Assembly (NCBI GenBank): GCA_001692895.1
Contig: KV748250.1
Span: forward strand, 249,475 to 313,474
DNA: 64,000 nt
DNA from: Cenococcum geophilum 1.58
Lineage: Eukaryota > Ascomycota > Dothideomycetes > Gloniales > Gloniaceae
Reading direction: 5' to 3'
In this document: in pieces, positions 34,665-46,477 of the stretch
How positions within the stretch are numbered: position 1 is the first letter of the stretch
How the letters are laid out: the number at the start of each line of letters is the position of its first letter
Program-made: the position numbers and the translations under genes
The notes under the pieces: generated by a model
The model's input: only the letters and a program-made list of their open reading frames with translations
What the model was told of the DNA's origin: nothing
Databases searched by the model: none

Positions 34665-36905
34665 CCCCTATTTTAACATTACCTAGTAACCTAGGTATCT
34701 AGTTATAGGGACTAGTCCCCCCTATTAAATACTAGAGCGTCCTCTTATACCTTACGAATAGGTATAAGGGCCTAGGTTTAGGCCCTAGGGCTTAAGCGAT
34801 ACTAAGTTATATATACCCCGTTATAGAAACCTTTTAATAGAGGAATAGATAAGAGACCTTAGTATATAGGCCCAGGCGGAGCGCAAGCGTTATTATTAGG
34901 AGATATTTATAGGAGACTTAAAAAAGAAGCTAGGGATAGGTACACGACTTTATATAGGTAATATATAATTGTAGTAAATTGGTTCAAGTAGTAGACGGGG
35001 CAAGACAGGCATTTTAGACACTTTCCTACGTAAGGGGAAAGTCTTAGAGCAGTAACCTGACGGTGTTTTTCCTCCCGTTAATATAGTACGGATGCTATCT
35101 GGAAGTATTACCTCTTACGTCTCCCCTAGAGGTTTTTTGTTTACCTAAAAAAATGGGGTTTTTCTCTGTAAATAAGGAGGTTTTTTCCTATAGGAATTAG
35201 TCTGTGTGGACCTATTAGGGGGATTAAGTCAGATAGTAAATTGAATCTTATATATATATATATATAGTTAATAGCTTACCTTAACGCGATTTCTTTACGC
35301 GACTTCTTTATACGACTTCCTTATTTCCTACCTTATATTTATTACCCTTACCACTATAGCTGCGTTAATTCTAGCCTTAGGCGTAACGCCTTAAGAGACA
35401 CAAACCTTCCTTTTACATTTACTTCCTGTATTATTTATTAGCACTAATATACCTATAGTGTGGGTGCGCAATAGCACTAACCCTAACCTATTATTTTTTA
35501 TTATAAAGTCCCTAGAAGATATATTATAGTAAATCTGCCAGTCCTATAGGCCTAAAGTACTTCTATAGCTTAAACCGGTTAATATAAATAACGCCATTCC
35601 GGACTCTTAACCGCTTAGTAAGGATAATAGCGACTACGGCAGCCTAGTATAGGTTTAATCCACGGCTAATAGTCTAGATAGTGTATAGGATATAAGTAAT
35701 AAGAGCGCCTATTATAGAGGTAAAAGGCCTATATTTAATACTTTTTCTTTATCTTAACTAGCCGCTAAGCGTGCTTAGGACTATATAGCCGCACTAGAGC
35801 TAGAGTATGTTATAATAGTTAGTAATATAAATAGGCGTAAAGAGAGGGAAAGGCGTAAAAGGTTAAAAAATAGGCTTTCGGATGTATTTATAACTGAGGA
35901 AAAGGATAATATATAGGATATATATATACAGGAGAATAAAAGGAAACTTAGCTAGCTAGCTAAATAGCCTAACTATAAGGGAATAGGTAGATAGGAGGCG
36001 TTAGTGTTAGTCTATAGGGCAGCCGCTATTAGTAATAGGGAAGCTATTAAGAACGTAAAGGCTGTACTCGCCTACTAGCGAAAAAATAGCACCGTAGATT
36101 TAAACCGCTAGACTCTTCCCTAATTATCCTCATAGCCTCCTTAATTATCATTATTATAGTCCTTAGTTACTTTTATCTCTAGTAGCCAGAATATAAATTT
36201 AGCGCTATTAGGATTCCGAAAGGCTTTCTTTAATATTACTAGTATTAAAGTAACTGGAATACTCTAAGAGATTCTTTATTACTATTACCTCGCGTACCTC
36301 TATAATTGCTATTAAAATATAAAGGCACTTCTGGATCGTATACAATTAAGCGTATAAGGTAGAGGTATTAGGAACGCCTTTTTAGTTAAGTAGTAGCTCT
36401 TTAAGGCACTCTACCTATGCGTAAATACACCTTTATTATTGCTAGCTAACTCCTTTACTCTATCTAGTAAGCAATAGCGCTACTTTATAAAGTGTCTTAT
36501 AAAGGGCTATTAATAGTATTATATATAAGAGGCACTTAGTTCTAGTATTTTTGCTCTTATTCCTGCGTCTAAAATACCTTATTCTTTTATAGAGCGCCTC
36601 TTATTAGGTATATTTAAGGTATTTTTTAACTTTATTAAGCGCTTTTACTTAAACGCTATTAAGTTTAGTAGACTAATAGAGCACTTTATATAAAATATAT
36701 TAACGGGCTAGCAGCTACTTTGTACTTATCTTCCTATTAAAGATATAAGTAATAATTAACTATAGGAAATAGATCTTCCTAACCTACTCTAGCTATTTAA
36801 GCATTATCCCGCACTAGCTATTAAGGATATTTCTTCTTTAGCTATTAAATATATTTCTTCCTTACCTATTTATTAATAAAGTTAGATAAATATATACGAT
36901 AAATA
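34628..36905 (+). pseudogene. Unrecognised coding relic between the two TLH genes
   Basis: Two long plus-strand frames with RIP-type stops. 34664-35200 reads PPILTLPSNLGI, RYKGLGLGPRA and RPRRSASVIIRRYL. 35458-36900 reads LELEYVIIVSN, NRRKERERRKRLKNRLSDV, FRKAFFNITSIKVTG and FIERLLLGIFKVFFNFIKRF. The second is helix-rich with a strongly basic segment. The frames differ in phase, with AT microsatellite-like sequence between them (about 35248-35270), suggesting an intron near 35.2-35.45 kb. It may be 5' exons of the right TLH gene (another phase change, over the palindrome at 36910, would be a second intron) or a separate gene. No left-arm partner is seen. Confidence 0.4.
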
Positions 36906-36909
36906 GACA

Positions 36910-36934
36910 TTTTATAAAAGCCTTCCTAAAAATT
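36910..36934. repeat. Dispersed palindrome copy in a possible intron
   Basis: TTTTATAAAAGCCTTCCTAA, followed by TTATTCCACAG at 36953-36963. The coding phase upstream (to 36900) differs from the phase after about 37.4 kb, consistent with an intron containing the palindrome. Confidence 0.55.
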
Positions 36935-37389
36935 ATCTATACTCTTTTACTTATTCCACAGACTAAACGCTTATTAGTTAGTTTAATGTTAAAGTTTAGC
37001 AGTTAGCATTGCGAACTAGTAGGGGTTAGTATTAGTAGGCACTGCAATTTTAGCGCACGCGAGAGGGTTAGTTAGTAGATTAGTAAACTTTAATAGCCGA
37101 TTACTAATCCCCTATCCCCCATTAAAATTAAACCGACTGTAACTTTCCCCTACTATATCGCGACCGTATATAATAGAATTTTAGAATTCCAAGTTGGTGG
37201 AATTTTAGCTAGGGTATAGCTACAGGCCCTACTAAAATCACATTTAGATTAGAGTTGGTTTGGGGTACGAAATACCTATTTTTAAAAATATTACTTTTTT
37301 ACCCCCTAGTCGGAAATGCTTGGCTAATAAATAAAAAGGTTTTCTATATATAAAACCAAAAAGGCTTATAATAACAACAGCCCTAAGGT

Positions 37390-40300
37390 TATTATAACTA
37401 TAATATTTAGGTTGATTACCTACTATAACTATATAGATAGTTAAAATATCTTTAAAATAGACCCTTAGGTGGAATATACTAGGTAGCATAACTACCTTAA
37501 TACGCTTAAGGTAGAATTACTCCTAGCCTTAGTTAATAAACCTAACCTAAATAATAAGTTAACCCTTACTATAATATAGAACGCTATAGCCGAGCTCTAC
37601 TAGACCTATAACAAAACTATAGCTTTAAAGGCCTGTATCTTTCTATAGATAGAAGCTATCCGGGACTAGGTGCACTAGTAATAATACTAACCCCTCTAAT
37701 TATACTAAGGCAAGAAGCCCTCTAACGACTACTATAGACTATAGTAGATAGTATATATATTTTTTAGATGGATATAGCTAGTAGTAGATAAAGTTAGCCC
37801 TAGATATGCACTTAATAACCAATAAGAGCGTGCCTAGTTAGCGCTACTATGTACTATAGAGGGCAGTACTAATACCCCTACTAGGCTATGTAAGGGCAAT
37901 ATACTTAGCCCCTTAGCTAAGGCTTACCTAGTATTTTATCTCTTACTTCTAGACTAAAGAGTACACAGTACTAAGTATAAGAGTCCCTTAGTATATGCGT
38001 TGGCTTTATAGGGTATTATAGTAACGGGGTGAAGAGAGTACGGCGTATATACTAAGATACTATCGGCTATAATAAAGCTTAGTCGGTTTATAGTTATATA
38101 AGCTACCCTAATTACTAATACGGACGCTATCCGTCGTAATACCTACTAAGATATACTAGAGGGAAGATACCTAGAGTTAGTAACTAAGATAATAGATAAG
38201 TTTATAGTATAAGGGACTAAGGAACTAATATAGTAGATGCTAGACCTTTAAACCTATAGCCTAAAGGGGCACTATAAAGCAATAAAGGAGGGCGAGGTAA
38301 AATAGATTAATAACGAGCTACTCTATAAAGCCGTTCATTTTATAATACCTAAGTTTTATAGTTTTATTTATAGCCTTATTAAAGATATTAAATATTTAGT
38401 TTACTAAGACCTACTGTTTAATAAATAGCGTATTAATACCCTACTGGTGCGTATTAAGGCCCTTTAGGACAACCCTAGCAACTCCGTTCCCGGCTAGAAC
38501 TTTCTTTAAAACCCCTATAATAAGCACGTTTTCTATACCTAGGACTAGCTTATAAACTACCTCGCATTAAATAAATAGCGCTAGGCTATATTTAAACTCT
38601 AGGGCCCGGAAGGTAGACTAAATAAGTCCAGTATTAAAACCTACCTTAATTTAGTTAAAGTCCTTTTATATAAGCTTTTAGTGCTTATATATATTATTAG
38701 GGGCTAGCCCGTAAGAGGTACTAAGATATTATATATATACTATAGCAACACCGTTATAGGTAAACATTAAAATATTTTTATTATCTATAGTATAGTTATA
38801 TTTATACCCTAATACTCTAAGGGCTTCCACTATACGGGATAGTTAAATATTATTTACTAATTTATACCTAGCAAGGTTAGGAGACTAGTCGTTCTATACC
38901 TCTAGCTTATATTACTATTTTAGCACGCGCTAAAGTAGATACTTTAGCTAGAGAATACTATATTATATAAAATGTGGCCGCCTAACGTGTAAGGTATTAA
39001 ATGGAACTCTGACTACTTTATATATACCTTTTAGTAAGAAACGGAGGCTGGCTTAGGATATAGGCTTAATATCTAAATATACCACTAGGTTGCGATTACT
39101 ATCGGCTAAAAGTACCTTAAGACTTAGTCTGCGTTTACCGAGGACAATAATAATAGCGGCTTAGAAAAGGATAAACTAGGATCTTTAGATATAATATATA
39201 AAGAGTAGGTAGGATATATAGCCTAGATAGGCGAGACCGTATATACCTATCTTATAGGAAAGTTAGCTAGGACTACTATAAGTAAAAGATAATAATTCTA
39301 AAAATTAAGTAGGGAGTGGCATACCTTCCTAGGCCTTCTCCTATATAGTACCGCGAGTACTTCCTCTAAAGCCTAAAAGCACGTTATACCTATAGATATA
39401 GCCAGTAATGCTAAGCGGATTAGATAGCGTAAGCTAAGAACTGTTAACGCTATAATATAGCTAAAAGCTATATATAGAGAGCAAGCCGAATTTTGGGGTA
39501 TATAGTAGATTAATATCTATATAATCTTGCGGAGGAAAAGCCTAGTAGTTATTATTATACTAATAGGCGGTGGTAAGAGTCTAATATTTATGCTACTGGC
39601 GGCTTATAATAATACGGGCCTAACTATTATTATTATTCCGCTACTTTTACTTTAATAGGATCTTCTACGAAGATATAAGTTAGCTAGGCTATAGGCTATA
39701 GTATAGGATAGCCGTAGCCCTACTAACGTAGTATTAATAGTATTTATAACCCCTAAGTTAGTTAAAGAAAATACCTTTTAGATATTTATAAATAGAATAC
39801 AAATTACGGGCCGGCTAGTACGAATTGTAATTAATAAATACTATACTATACTAGACGGGAGTAGTAGGTTCTAGGCGCCTTTATAATAGCTAAGTTATCT
39901 AGTAGCTATATAAATATAGATAGTGCTTCTAATAGCTACTCTCCCCCTAATAGAAAAGTAGCGGCTTTAGTATAAGATATACTTTACTACTAAGAGCGTT
40001 GCGTTAATTAGGGTACCTACTACTAGATATAATATACGCTACGCTATTATTAATATAGATAAGGAGCTGGGGTAAAGCCTAACTATAGCCGCCATTAACT
40101 AAGCCGCTTAAGCTATTAGCTAGTATATTACGGGCCTACCGGAGGTATAGGGGAAAGTAATTATATACTACTATATAATAGGGGTAACTAACAGCCTTAG
40201 TAAAAGCCTTAATTATATAGCTTACGACTCTAAAGTAACTAGCTAAGAGAAAGTGCTTAAGCGCTTTATTTCTAGTAATAACGGGACTATTATTACTATA

Positions 40301-41300
40301 AGCTTACTAGGCTTAGGCCTTAATACACCTAATATAGACGTAGTGCTGTATATTAGAGCTCTAAGGTCGCTTATAAACTACGCCTAAAAGAGTAAGAGAG
40401 TAGGCCGCGATAGAAGGGTAAGCCGGGCTATTATTTTTCTTAATAGTAGGGTTAACGCGCCTATAGACGGCGATTAAGGCTATAGAATAGCTCTGCTAGA
40501 GTATATCTAAAGGGAAGTAGACGTTAAAACCTACTATAGGATGGTACTTAATAAATATATAGACGGGAAAATAGATGGGAAACCGGTCTAGAACGGTTGC
40601 ACTAATGGTAAGGAGCTATATAACGTCTACGCTACTAAATAGCTAGACGGTTAAGAGTTAAACGTACCCGTTCTTTTAGACGCTAATAAGGCCAAGTTTA
40701 TAATATAGGAGGCGCGGATAAGCGTTTAGTAATTAAAAGTAACGGCCTTAGTAAGGGTAGAATAGCTTATACTAGAGTAACTAAGATACTGCTTTACCTG
40801 GTAGATAATATACTGCCTAATTTATATAGGCTAGGGCAGTAAAGCCTTATACGATATACGCACCTATATAGCGCCTATAGCGGGGGCTATTTAGGATTCC
40901 ACTAGGAGGTTATAATTAATATTATACTTTACTAAGTTTAGTAGGTGTTATTACTATATAGTGCCTTAAGAGCTATATAGCCGGTGGGTAAAGGATCCTA
41001 GGTAGGGCTAGAAATGAAGTAGAATTAAGTAGTACTAATATAACGAGCTTGTATTAAGCGTTATCCTAGGTATAATAATAGTTATAATAGATGTTAAATA
41101 GGCCTGGATAGAGCGCTTACGGGGATATAGGATTAACCTTTAGGAGATTAAAAACGTCGTAGCGTTCTTATTAGTAAAAGTGGACGCTAACCAATTAGAG
41201 GTTCTCAGATTATTACTTAAGTTGGTATAGTTTACCTAAGTAATTAAGCAACGCTAGGCTAAAGGATTAACTACCCTAATAAAAGGTCTTCTTTAAATTA
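37390..41300 (+). pseudogene. TLH-family RecQ helicase gene, right-arm copy (TLH2)
   Basis: One plus-strand frame, interrupted by RIP-type stops, covers about 1300 codons. N-terminal landmarks: NKLTLTIIQNAIAELYQTYN (37560), then the TLH-type block YLVFYLLLLDQRVHSTKY (37925), ILSAIIKLSRFIVIQAALI, and VVLYLQLILLFQHAL (38890). The helicase core has motif I LIGGGKSLIFMLLA (39557), a RIP-altered motif II (IVINKYYTI where DECH is expected, 39812-39838) followed by LDGSSRF, and a C-terminal region ending FLLVKVDANQLEVLRLLL (41170-41230). Order and spacing match the fungal telomere-linked RecQ helicases. Catalytic residues are lost by RIP, so it is inactive. The 81-aa ORF at 37244-37489 on the other strand is a shadow. 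Confidence 0.88.
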
Positions 41301-41357
41301 TATTATAGATAGTAAAGGTAAATAGTAATATAGATAGCGAATAGTAAATTAAGGTAG

Positions 41358-41380
41358 TTTTTTAGAAGCCTTTCTAAAAG
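41358..41380. repeat. Dispersed palindrome at the TLH2 3' end
   Basis: TTTTTTAGAAGCCTTTCTAA, inside GGTAG...CCCC flanks. Mirror of 29592-29614, and it recurs after the other TLH tails (26440, 44107, 46118). GTAAATAG upstream and CTAACTATAG downstream could be splice signals around it. Confidence 0.65.
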
Positions 41381-42000
41381 TTCCCCTAGCTAATAGCCTA
41401 ACTATAGTATAATAATACTTTACCCTACTAATATAAAATAGTTTAGATCGGATTTAAAAATAAGGCCAAAACCAGTCTAAAAGTCCTTATATTAGTAGCA
41501 GCGTAGTAAAAGTAAGGAGGTTGGTAAATAAAAAAAGTATTGCATAAAGAGGCCAAATTAGTTAAATAAAGTGTCTAGAATTAGTTAAGGTTAATATAGC
41601 ACGCTAGCGATGCTATACTACTATATAGTAAGTATAGGAGAAGTGTACTGCTATTAAAATCGCCTTTATGGCGTTAGTACGGATAACTAGGTTTTTAGAC
41701 CTTAGTTAGCGCACTCCGCTAATATCCTTATATAAGCCAACTGCCGCGATAGAATGCAACAAAATCAACCTCCTTAAATTTTAGTTACTTTCCCCTTTAA
41801 GTTATATAAATCTGTCGCATATACTATATTAAAATATCTCCTTTTATATAACTACTCTTTAATAAGATATAAATAGATAACGTTAGCACTAATCCAGCTT
41901 AAGTAATACTTTAGATCTATATAACGGACCTACTTAGATACCCTTAAAACCGTTATAATACTCTTATAGATATATTCTGTTGTTAATCCCTTAACTAGTA
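41381..42000. other. Unassigned segment, start of module M then unknown
   Basis: The first ~80 bp are the truncated end of module M. The segment at 41479-41527 (AAAGTCCTTATATTAGTAGC...) recurs at 46133-46180. Nothing else is recognised. Confidence 0.35.
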
Positions 42001-44106
42001 ATACTATTATAAACTACAGCTTCTAGCTTATAACTATATATATATACCTCCGCACTTTAATATAGATAAACCTATATAGAAGTAGTTTGTCCTAGACCTT
42101 AATGTTTAAAGCCGCCTAAGTAGAGATAAAGTGCTTTCTCTTTTAAATATAGTATACTTAGTGTCTTAGTAAGAAAACTGATAGTATATTAACCGGTTAT
42201 TATATTTATCTATAATAGGGTAATATATTATAACAGGCTATTTATCCCTTAAGAACGTTACATTAAGAAAGTAAAAGCCTACTACTATACTTTCTATTAG
42301 GGAGGGAGATAGGAGTAAGAATTAGTGGCGAAACTAAAACTTAATATATTATAATAACGAAGATAAGCTTAAAAGTTCTTAGGTATAAATAGATAAGTAG
42401 TAAATAGTAAGGGAGATTAGAACAGCTCTTAACTCTATTAGCGTAAATACTATAAAGCGCGTTAATATCTAATACTAATACAGGATGTGTTTATCTATAT
42501 CTCTATAATTCTTACTATCGCTTTAAGCTAGAAGTTATATCCTTCTAGGGAGTTTTAGGTAGCATCTCCCCTTAGTATTTAGGATAGTTAATACTATTAT
42601 CGTCTTCTTAAAGAATATATTTGCGGTCTTATAGTAGAGGGTAAAGAGAACCGCCTGGCGGGATATTCGTGTATCTTATATAATGCTTAAATTAAAGCAG
42701 ATCTTCGCCTCTCTATTTATAGATAGTTGCGTAGTAAAATTAAGTAATAACATCTTAACATATTCTATATAATTCTAGTAAAATTTAAGTTATTAGAGAA
42801 CTACTATTTATACTTTAGAGGATTTAGAATGCTAGAATTTATAATTAATTATATAATAATATTGGCCTAGGAATATACTAAAAATATTTCCGCCCTTAAA
42901 TCTATCCTATAGGGCATCTAGCCAGGCAGTTAGAGGAATATCGCCTTTTTACTAAAAGCGTTAATACGCCGGAATTTAGCAGCGCTAAATGCCTAATTTC
43001 GGCTATAACCTAACGCACTAACTCTTAGCCTCTTACTTCTCTTAAACTTATATACTCTAGCCCCCTAAGATAGAGGGCCTATAGAAAAGGGGGAATAAAA
43101 AGGAAAAAAGAATAGAGAAGAATATAATTGTAATATAGAAGGCGTTGTAAGACGCTTTAAAAACGCGATATAAATCCATTTATATATAACCTCTCCCCTC
43201 TCCCTTCTCCCCCCCCCCCAAGCTATACTACATTGTCTTTTATCCCTACTTATAGGCCTTTTTAACTATCTCCCTAATTTTAGCGTACTTATCTACGTAT
43301 CTTATAGATTAGGGGTGCCGCTAGCTTACCTTAAAACCCACCTTTAGAAGAGGTTACTCTACTTCGCGTACCGTACTAGTTAGCCTAATTAGCAGACTTA
43401 GCTAGCTTACTAGTTTATAACATCGCAGCTAGTATACCTAGATAATATAGTTAGGCTTATAGAAGCGCTAATATTGGTTGTAAATTAAGGGGAAACAAGT
43501 CCGTAGGGTAGGCGCGGAAATGTAGTAAAGGAAATGCAGGCTAACTTAGATAAGGCTTGCCTTCTTCTCTATATATTGCTCCTAGACTATAATCTTAGGG
43601 TTAGTTACTTCGATAGCGTTATAATTAAATTCCTTACCGTACTAGGGATTAATAAGAGAAAGGAGAGTGGCGTGTTTCTTAATCCGTTGGCCTATTCGCC
43701 TTTCCTGTTTAAGTTTATTAAGATAGCGCAGATAATCGTTCTATAGAGAGCGGTAGGGTTAGAAATAAAGCGGACTTAAATAGTGCGAATATAACTAGCT
43801 TGTGTTAACAGTTATTATAGGTATAACTACGGTTATAGAGGATATTAAATAGGCCTATATAGAGCGTTTATTAGGATATAGGATAGACTTCTACGAGATA
43901 GAGAACGTAGTAGCATTCCTATTAGTAAAAGTGGACGCTAATTAATTAGAGGTTCTTAGATTACCGCTTAAGTTAGTATAGTTTACCTAAGTAATTAAGT
44001 AACGGTAAGCTAAGGGATTACTACCTTAATAAAGGTCTTCTTTAAATAGTATTATAGACGGCGACGGTAAATAGTAATATAGATAGTAGATGGCAAATTA
44101 AGGTAG
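42000..44106 (+). pseudogene. Helicase-less TLH copy (TLH3)
   Basis: A plus-strand frame with RIP-type stops reads LSIYRQLRSKIKQQHLNIF (about 42700), LLENYYLYFRGFRMLEF, LAYQFITSQLVYLDNIVRLI (43410) and the TLH block LDKACLLLYILLLDYNL (43545), FDSVIIKFLTVLGIN and FKIAQIIVL-like sequence (43534-43746 is open). Immediately after, at 43.75-44.1 kb, the sequence matches the extreme 3' end of TLH2 (41.0-41.4 kb), including KVDANQLEVLRL. The whole RecQ core is missing, so this is an internal-deletion derivative. Its N-terminal half differs enough from TLH2 to be another family member. It ends at a palindrome (44107) and module M copy C. Confidence 0.7.
43210..43219. repeat. Poly-C tract
   Basis: A run of C within a pyrimidine-rich stretch (CTCTCCCCTCTCCC upstream), unusual in this AT-rich block. 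It falls inside the TLH3 N-terminal frame. Confidence 0.6.
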
Positions 44107-45330
44107 TTTTTTAGAAGCCTTCCTAAAAGTTCCCCTAGCTAACGGCCTAACTATAGTATATAATATTAATATATTACTTTACCCTAGTTATATAAATGGT
44201 TTAAATCGGGTTTAAAAATAAGGCTAAAACTATATCTAAAATTCAAATTAAACCTCTAATATGGCTGCTTTGCCTAAGGGTATAAAATATTAGTATACTT
44301 ACGTATCCGAGTTAGGTAATTCTTTTCCTTAAAAATGTTTTAAATTTGCTTTACTTAGCTATATACTAAGTTAGCTAATTTATAGATAAGGGAGTACCGG
44401 CCTTATAACTCTCCCTCCTTACTATAATAGACGCGATATATCTTATACGGTAGCTTCTAGATATTTAGGGGGTTGGCTAAGTCCCCCTTTATATCTATAG
44501 TGATATAGAATAAGGTCTAGTTTACCTCTAGGGATTAAAACGGTTTAATATAGGCGTGGTGCTTCCTAAATTCCAATTTATTGGTTAAACGCCCCGCAAA
44601 AACGAGATATACGTTAATGGCGTTAATGTACTCGGAATAGTCCTAGCCGCTAAATTCGTTTACTTAAAGTCTAAGAATTATATATTTTAGCTAGTATTTA
44701 GCACTAGGGGGGTTTGATATTATATAGTATATAAGTGGCCTTTAGTTATTTAGGGTTATAAGTAGTTTAGGATATAGAGAAATTGCTCGGCTATTAGGGG
44801 CTTCGGCCCCCTTATATATATACACCCTATTATAGCCTAGCCAAATAGCAACTAATAGGTGGTAGGATTGGTTTACCTTTAGGACTAATAGATACTTATT
44901 ACGAATTAATAATAGGGTGTCTATATAAATGTAAGTAACAATTCTTCTTAGATAGTTCCCTAGCAATTATTATATCCCGCTTTACCCTTTAAAGCCTATC
45001 TCCTAAGGCGTTACTAGGTAGGAGGTATATTAATTATTATAACCTTATACTCTAGGCCTTATAAACCTATAATACTACTACGATTTTAACCCTTACCCTT
45101 ACTAGGCCAGCTATCTATTAATCCCTTAGCGCTAAGGTTATATATATTACATCCTATCCTAAGTTATACCTATTACTAAGTACGTATTTAGATACGATTA
45201 CTACGAATTCTAAAAGCTTAAAGGAGTTAGGCTAGAATAAGGTGGATATAAACTAGCTAAGTCTTAGTCTTATATATTAAGGGCTTATAGAAGATTTTAA
45301 AGGGATCCGCTTATAGGTATATAAAGCGTT
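44107..45330 (-). repeat. Repeat module M, copy C
   Basis: Inverse match of copy A (25240-26462), starting with the palindrome at 44107-44128. The 74-aa ORF at 44742-44966 is antisense noise within it. It shows the same neighbourhood rule as A and B: TLH tail, palindrome, module M on the opposite strand. Confidence 0.55.
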
Positions 45331-45416
45331 TAATTAGGGTGTATAAGAGCTACTAAATACCTGACGTAATTATAGGCATTAAGATGGCCACACCCCTTAT
45401 AGTAATGGCAACGTTG

Positions 45417-45642
45417 CTTATATATTTAAAAGAGAATAAATTAGGGTAAGATCTAGGGGGCGTTAAGAAGGACGGTGTGGCCTTAGTAGGGTATTTATAA
45501 GGACTGACACCGTATTATATAAAGGGGTCGTAGAGTTAGGTATTACTACTGCCCGATAAGGCGCTACCTTAGTAGTACTAAACAACACTAGGCTATATAG
45601 CATTGGGGGTAGGAGGAGTACTACTTATTTAAAAAAAAAAAA
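45417..45642 (+). mobile_element. SINE-like element, copy 2, with poly-A tail
   Basis: About 226 bp ending in 12 A residues at 45631-45642. It matches the minus strand of 26578-26802 over its length (for example AAGGCGCTACCTTAGTAGTA). It lies inside the right-arm stretch that separates the two parts of module M similarity, whereas copy 1 lies past a TLH tail, so they are independent insertions or rearranged copies. Confidence 0.5.
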
Positions 45643-46140
45643 CGTATATATAATAAAAGTAATAAAGGCGATGTTTAGTAACTTAAGAGAAATTCGTTCT
45701 ACTAATTTCTGCTATAGCGTAACCTCTAGGGCGAGAAATATAGATACTTTTATAAACCCTAGCTAAGTGCTTATTAGGTAGTAATATATAAGGAAGTATT
45801 TAGAAAGCCTTCTAAGAGATAGTCCTTATATATAACGTAATGCCCGTGACTAATAGAAGGGTAGATATAAAGTGAAGTTCCTAAAAGTCTATAAGGGCGT
45901 AGAAGTAAGCGGTCGGATTAATTAAAGGTTCTTAGATTATTGCTTAGTTTACTAATATAATTAAGTAATACTAGGCAGGTTCTGTATAACGGGTCCGCGT
46001 AGATTAGTTAAGGGATTTACTAACTTAATAAAGCTTATCTTTAAACCGTACTATAGACGGTAAATAAAGGAAAACAATAATATTTACTGCTTATATCGGT
46101 TTAGATAGTTAGGGTAGTTTACTAGAAGCCTTCCTAAAAG
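45643..46140. other. Module M remnant plus TLH tail fragment
   Basis: 45.70-45.83 kb mirrors 25.46-25.58 kb (module M, with the palindrome at 45797-45815). 45.92-46.12 kb repeats the TLH 3' end (AGGTTCTTAGATTATTGCTT) and ends in a palindrome (46118-46140). This is a further truncated TLH unit. Confidence 0.5.
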
Positions 46141-46365
46141 TCCTTATATTAGTAGTAGCGTAGCGCGCGCAGCTAAAGTAAGGAGGTTAGTAATAAGTAA
46201 TAGATATAGCTAAGGCAGTACCTATAATAGCGGGAACTTACGCTAATAAGCTAGCAGCACGCTATATAAGCGCCTTTGCGTAATACTATAATAACCTTAA
46301 ATCTTAATACCTAAACTTGCCATTAATTTACCGCGAAAGTATAATTTTACTATAAAAGTCCGAAA

Positions 46366-46395
46366 ATTTAAATTTAAATTTAAATTTAAATTATA
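46366..46395. repeat. AAATTT tandem repeat
   Basis: Five consecutive TAAATT/AAATTT units upstream of SNF2. Shorter versions lie near 53021-53045 and 54239-54256, upstream of O2 and O1 in the right arm. Confidence 0.7.
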
Positions 46396-46450
46396 TAAAT
46401 TAAAAACTTAATAATTATATAAGTACGCTAGCGTAATTAAATAAAAACCC

Positions 46451-46477
46451 CGTTTATAAACCTAAACTTCTATTTCC
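46451..46477 (+). promoter_or_regulatory. Shared upstream box (SNF2, right)
   Basis: TATAAACCTAAACTTCTATT, followed by TCCTTAACCTC, 331 bp before the SNF2 start position (46808). The same box and distance are found in the left arm (25184-25156). Confidence 0.4.

Noticed and set aside
37244-37489. Open frame of 81 aa on the minus strand
   Set aside because: Antisense to the start of TLH2; not conserved in the left arm.
44742-44966. Open frame of 74 aa on the minus strand
   Set aside because: Inside module M but not conserved as a protein in copies A and B.
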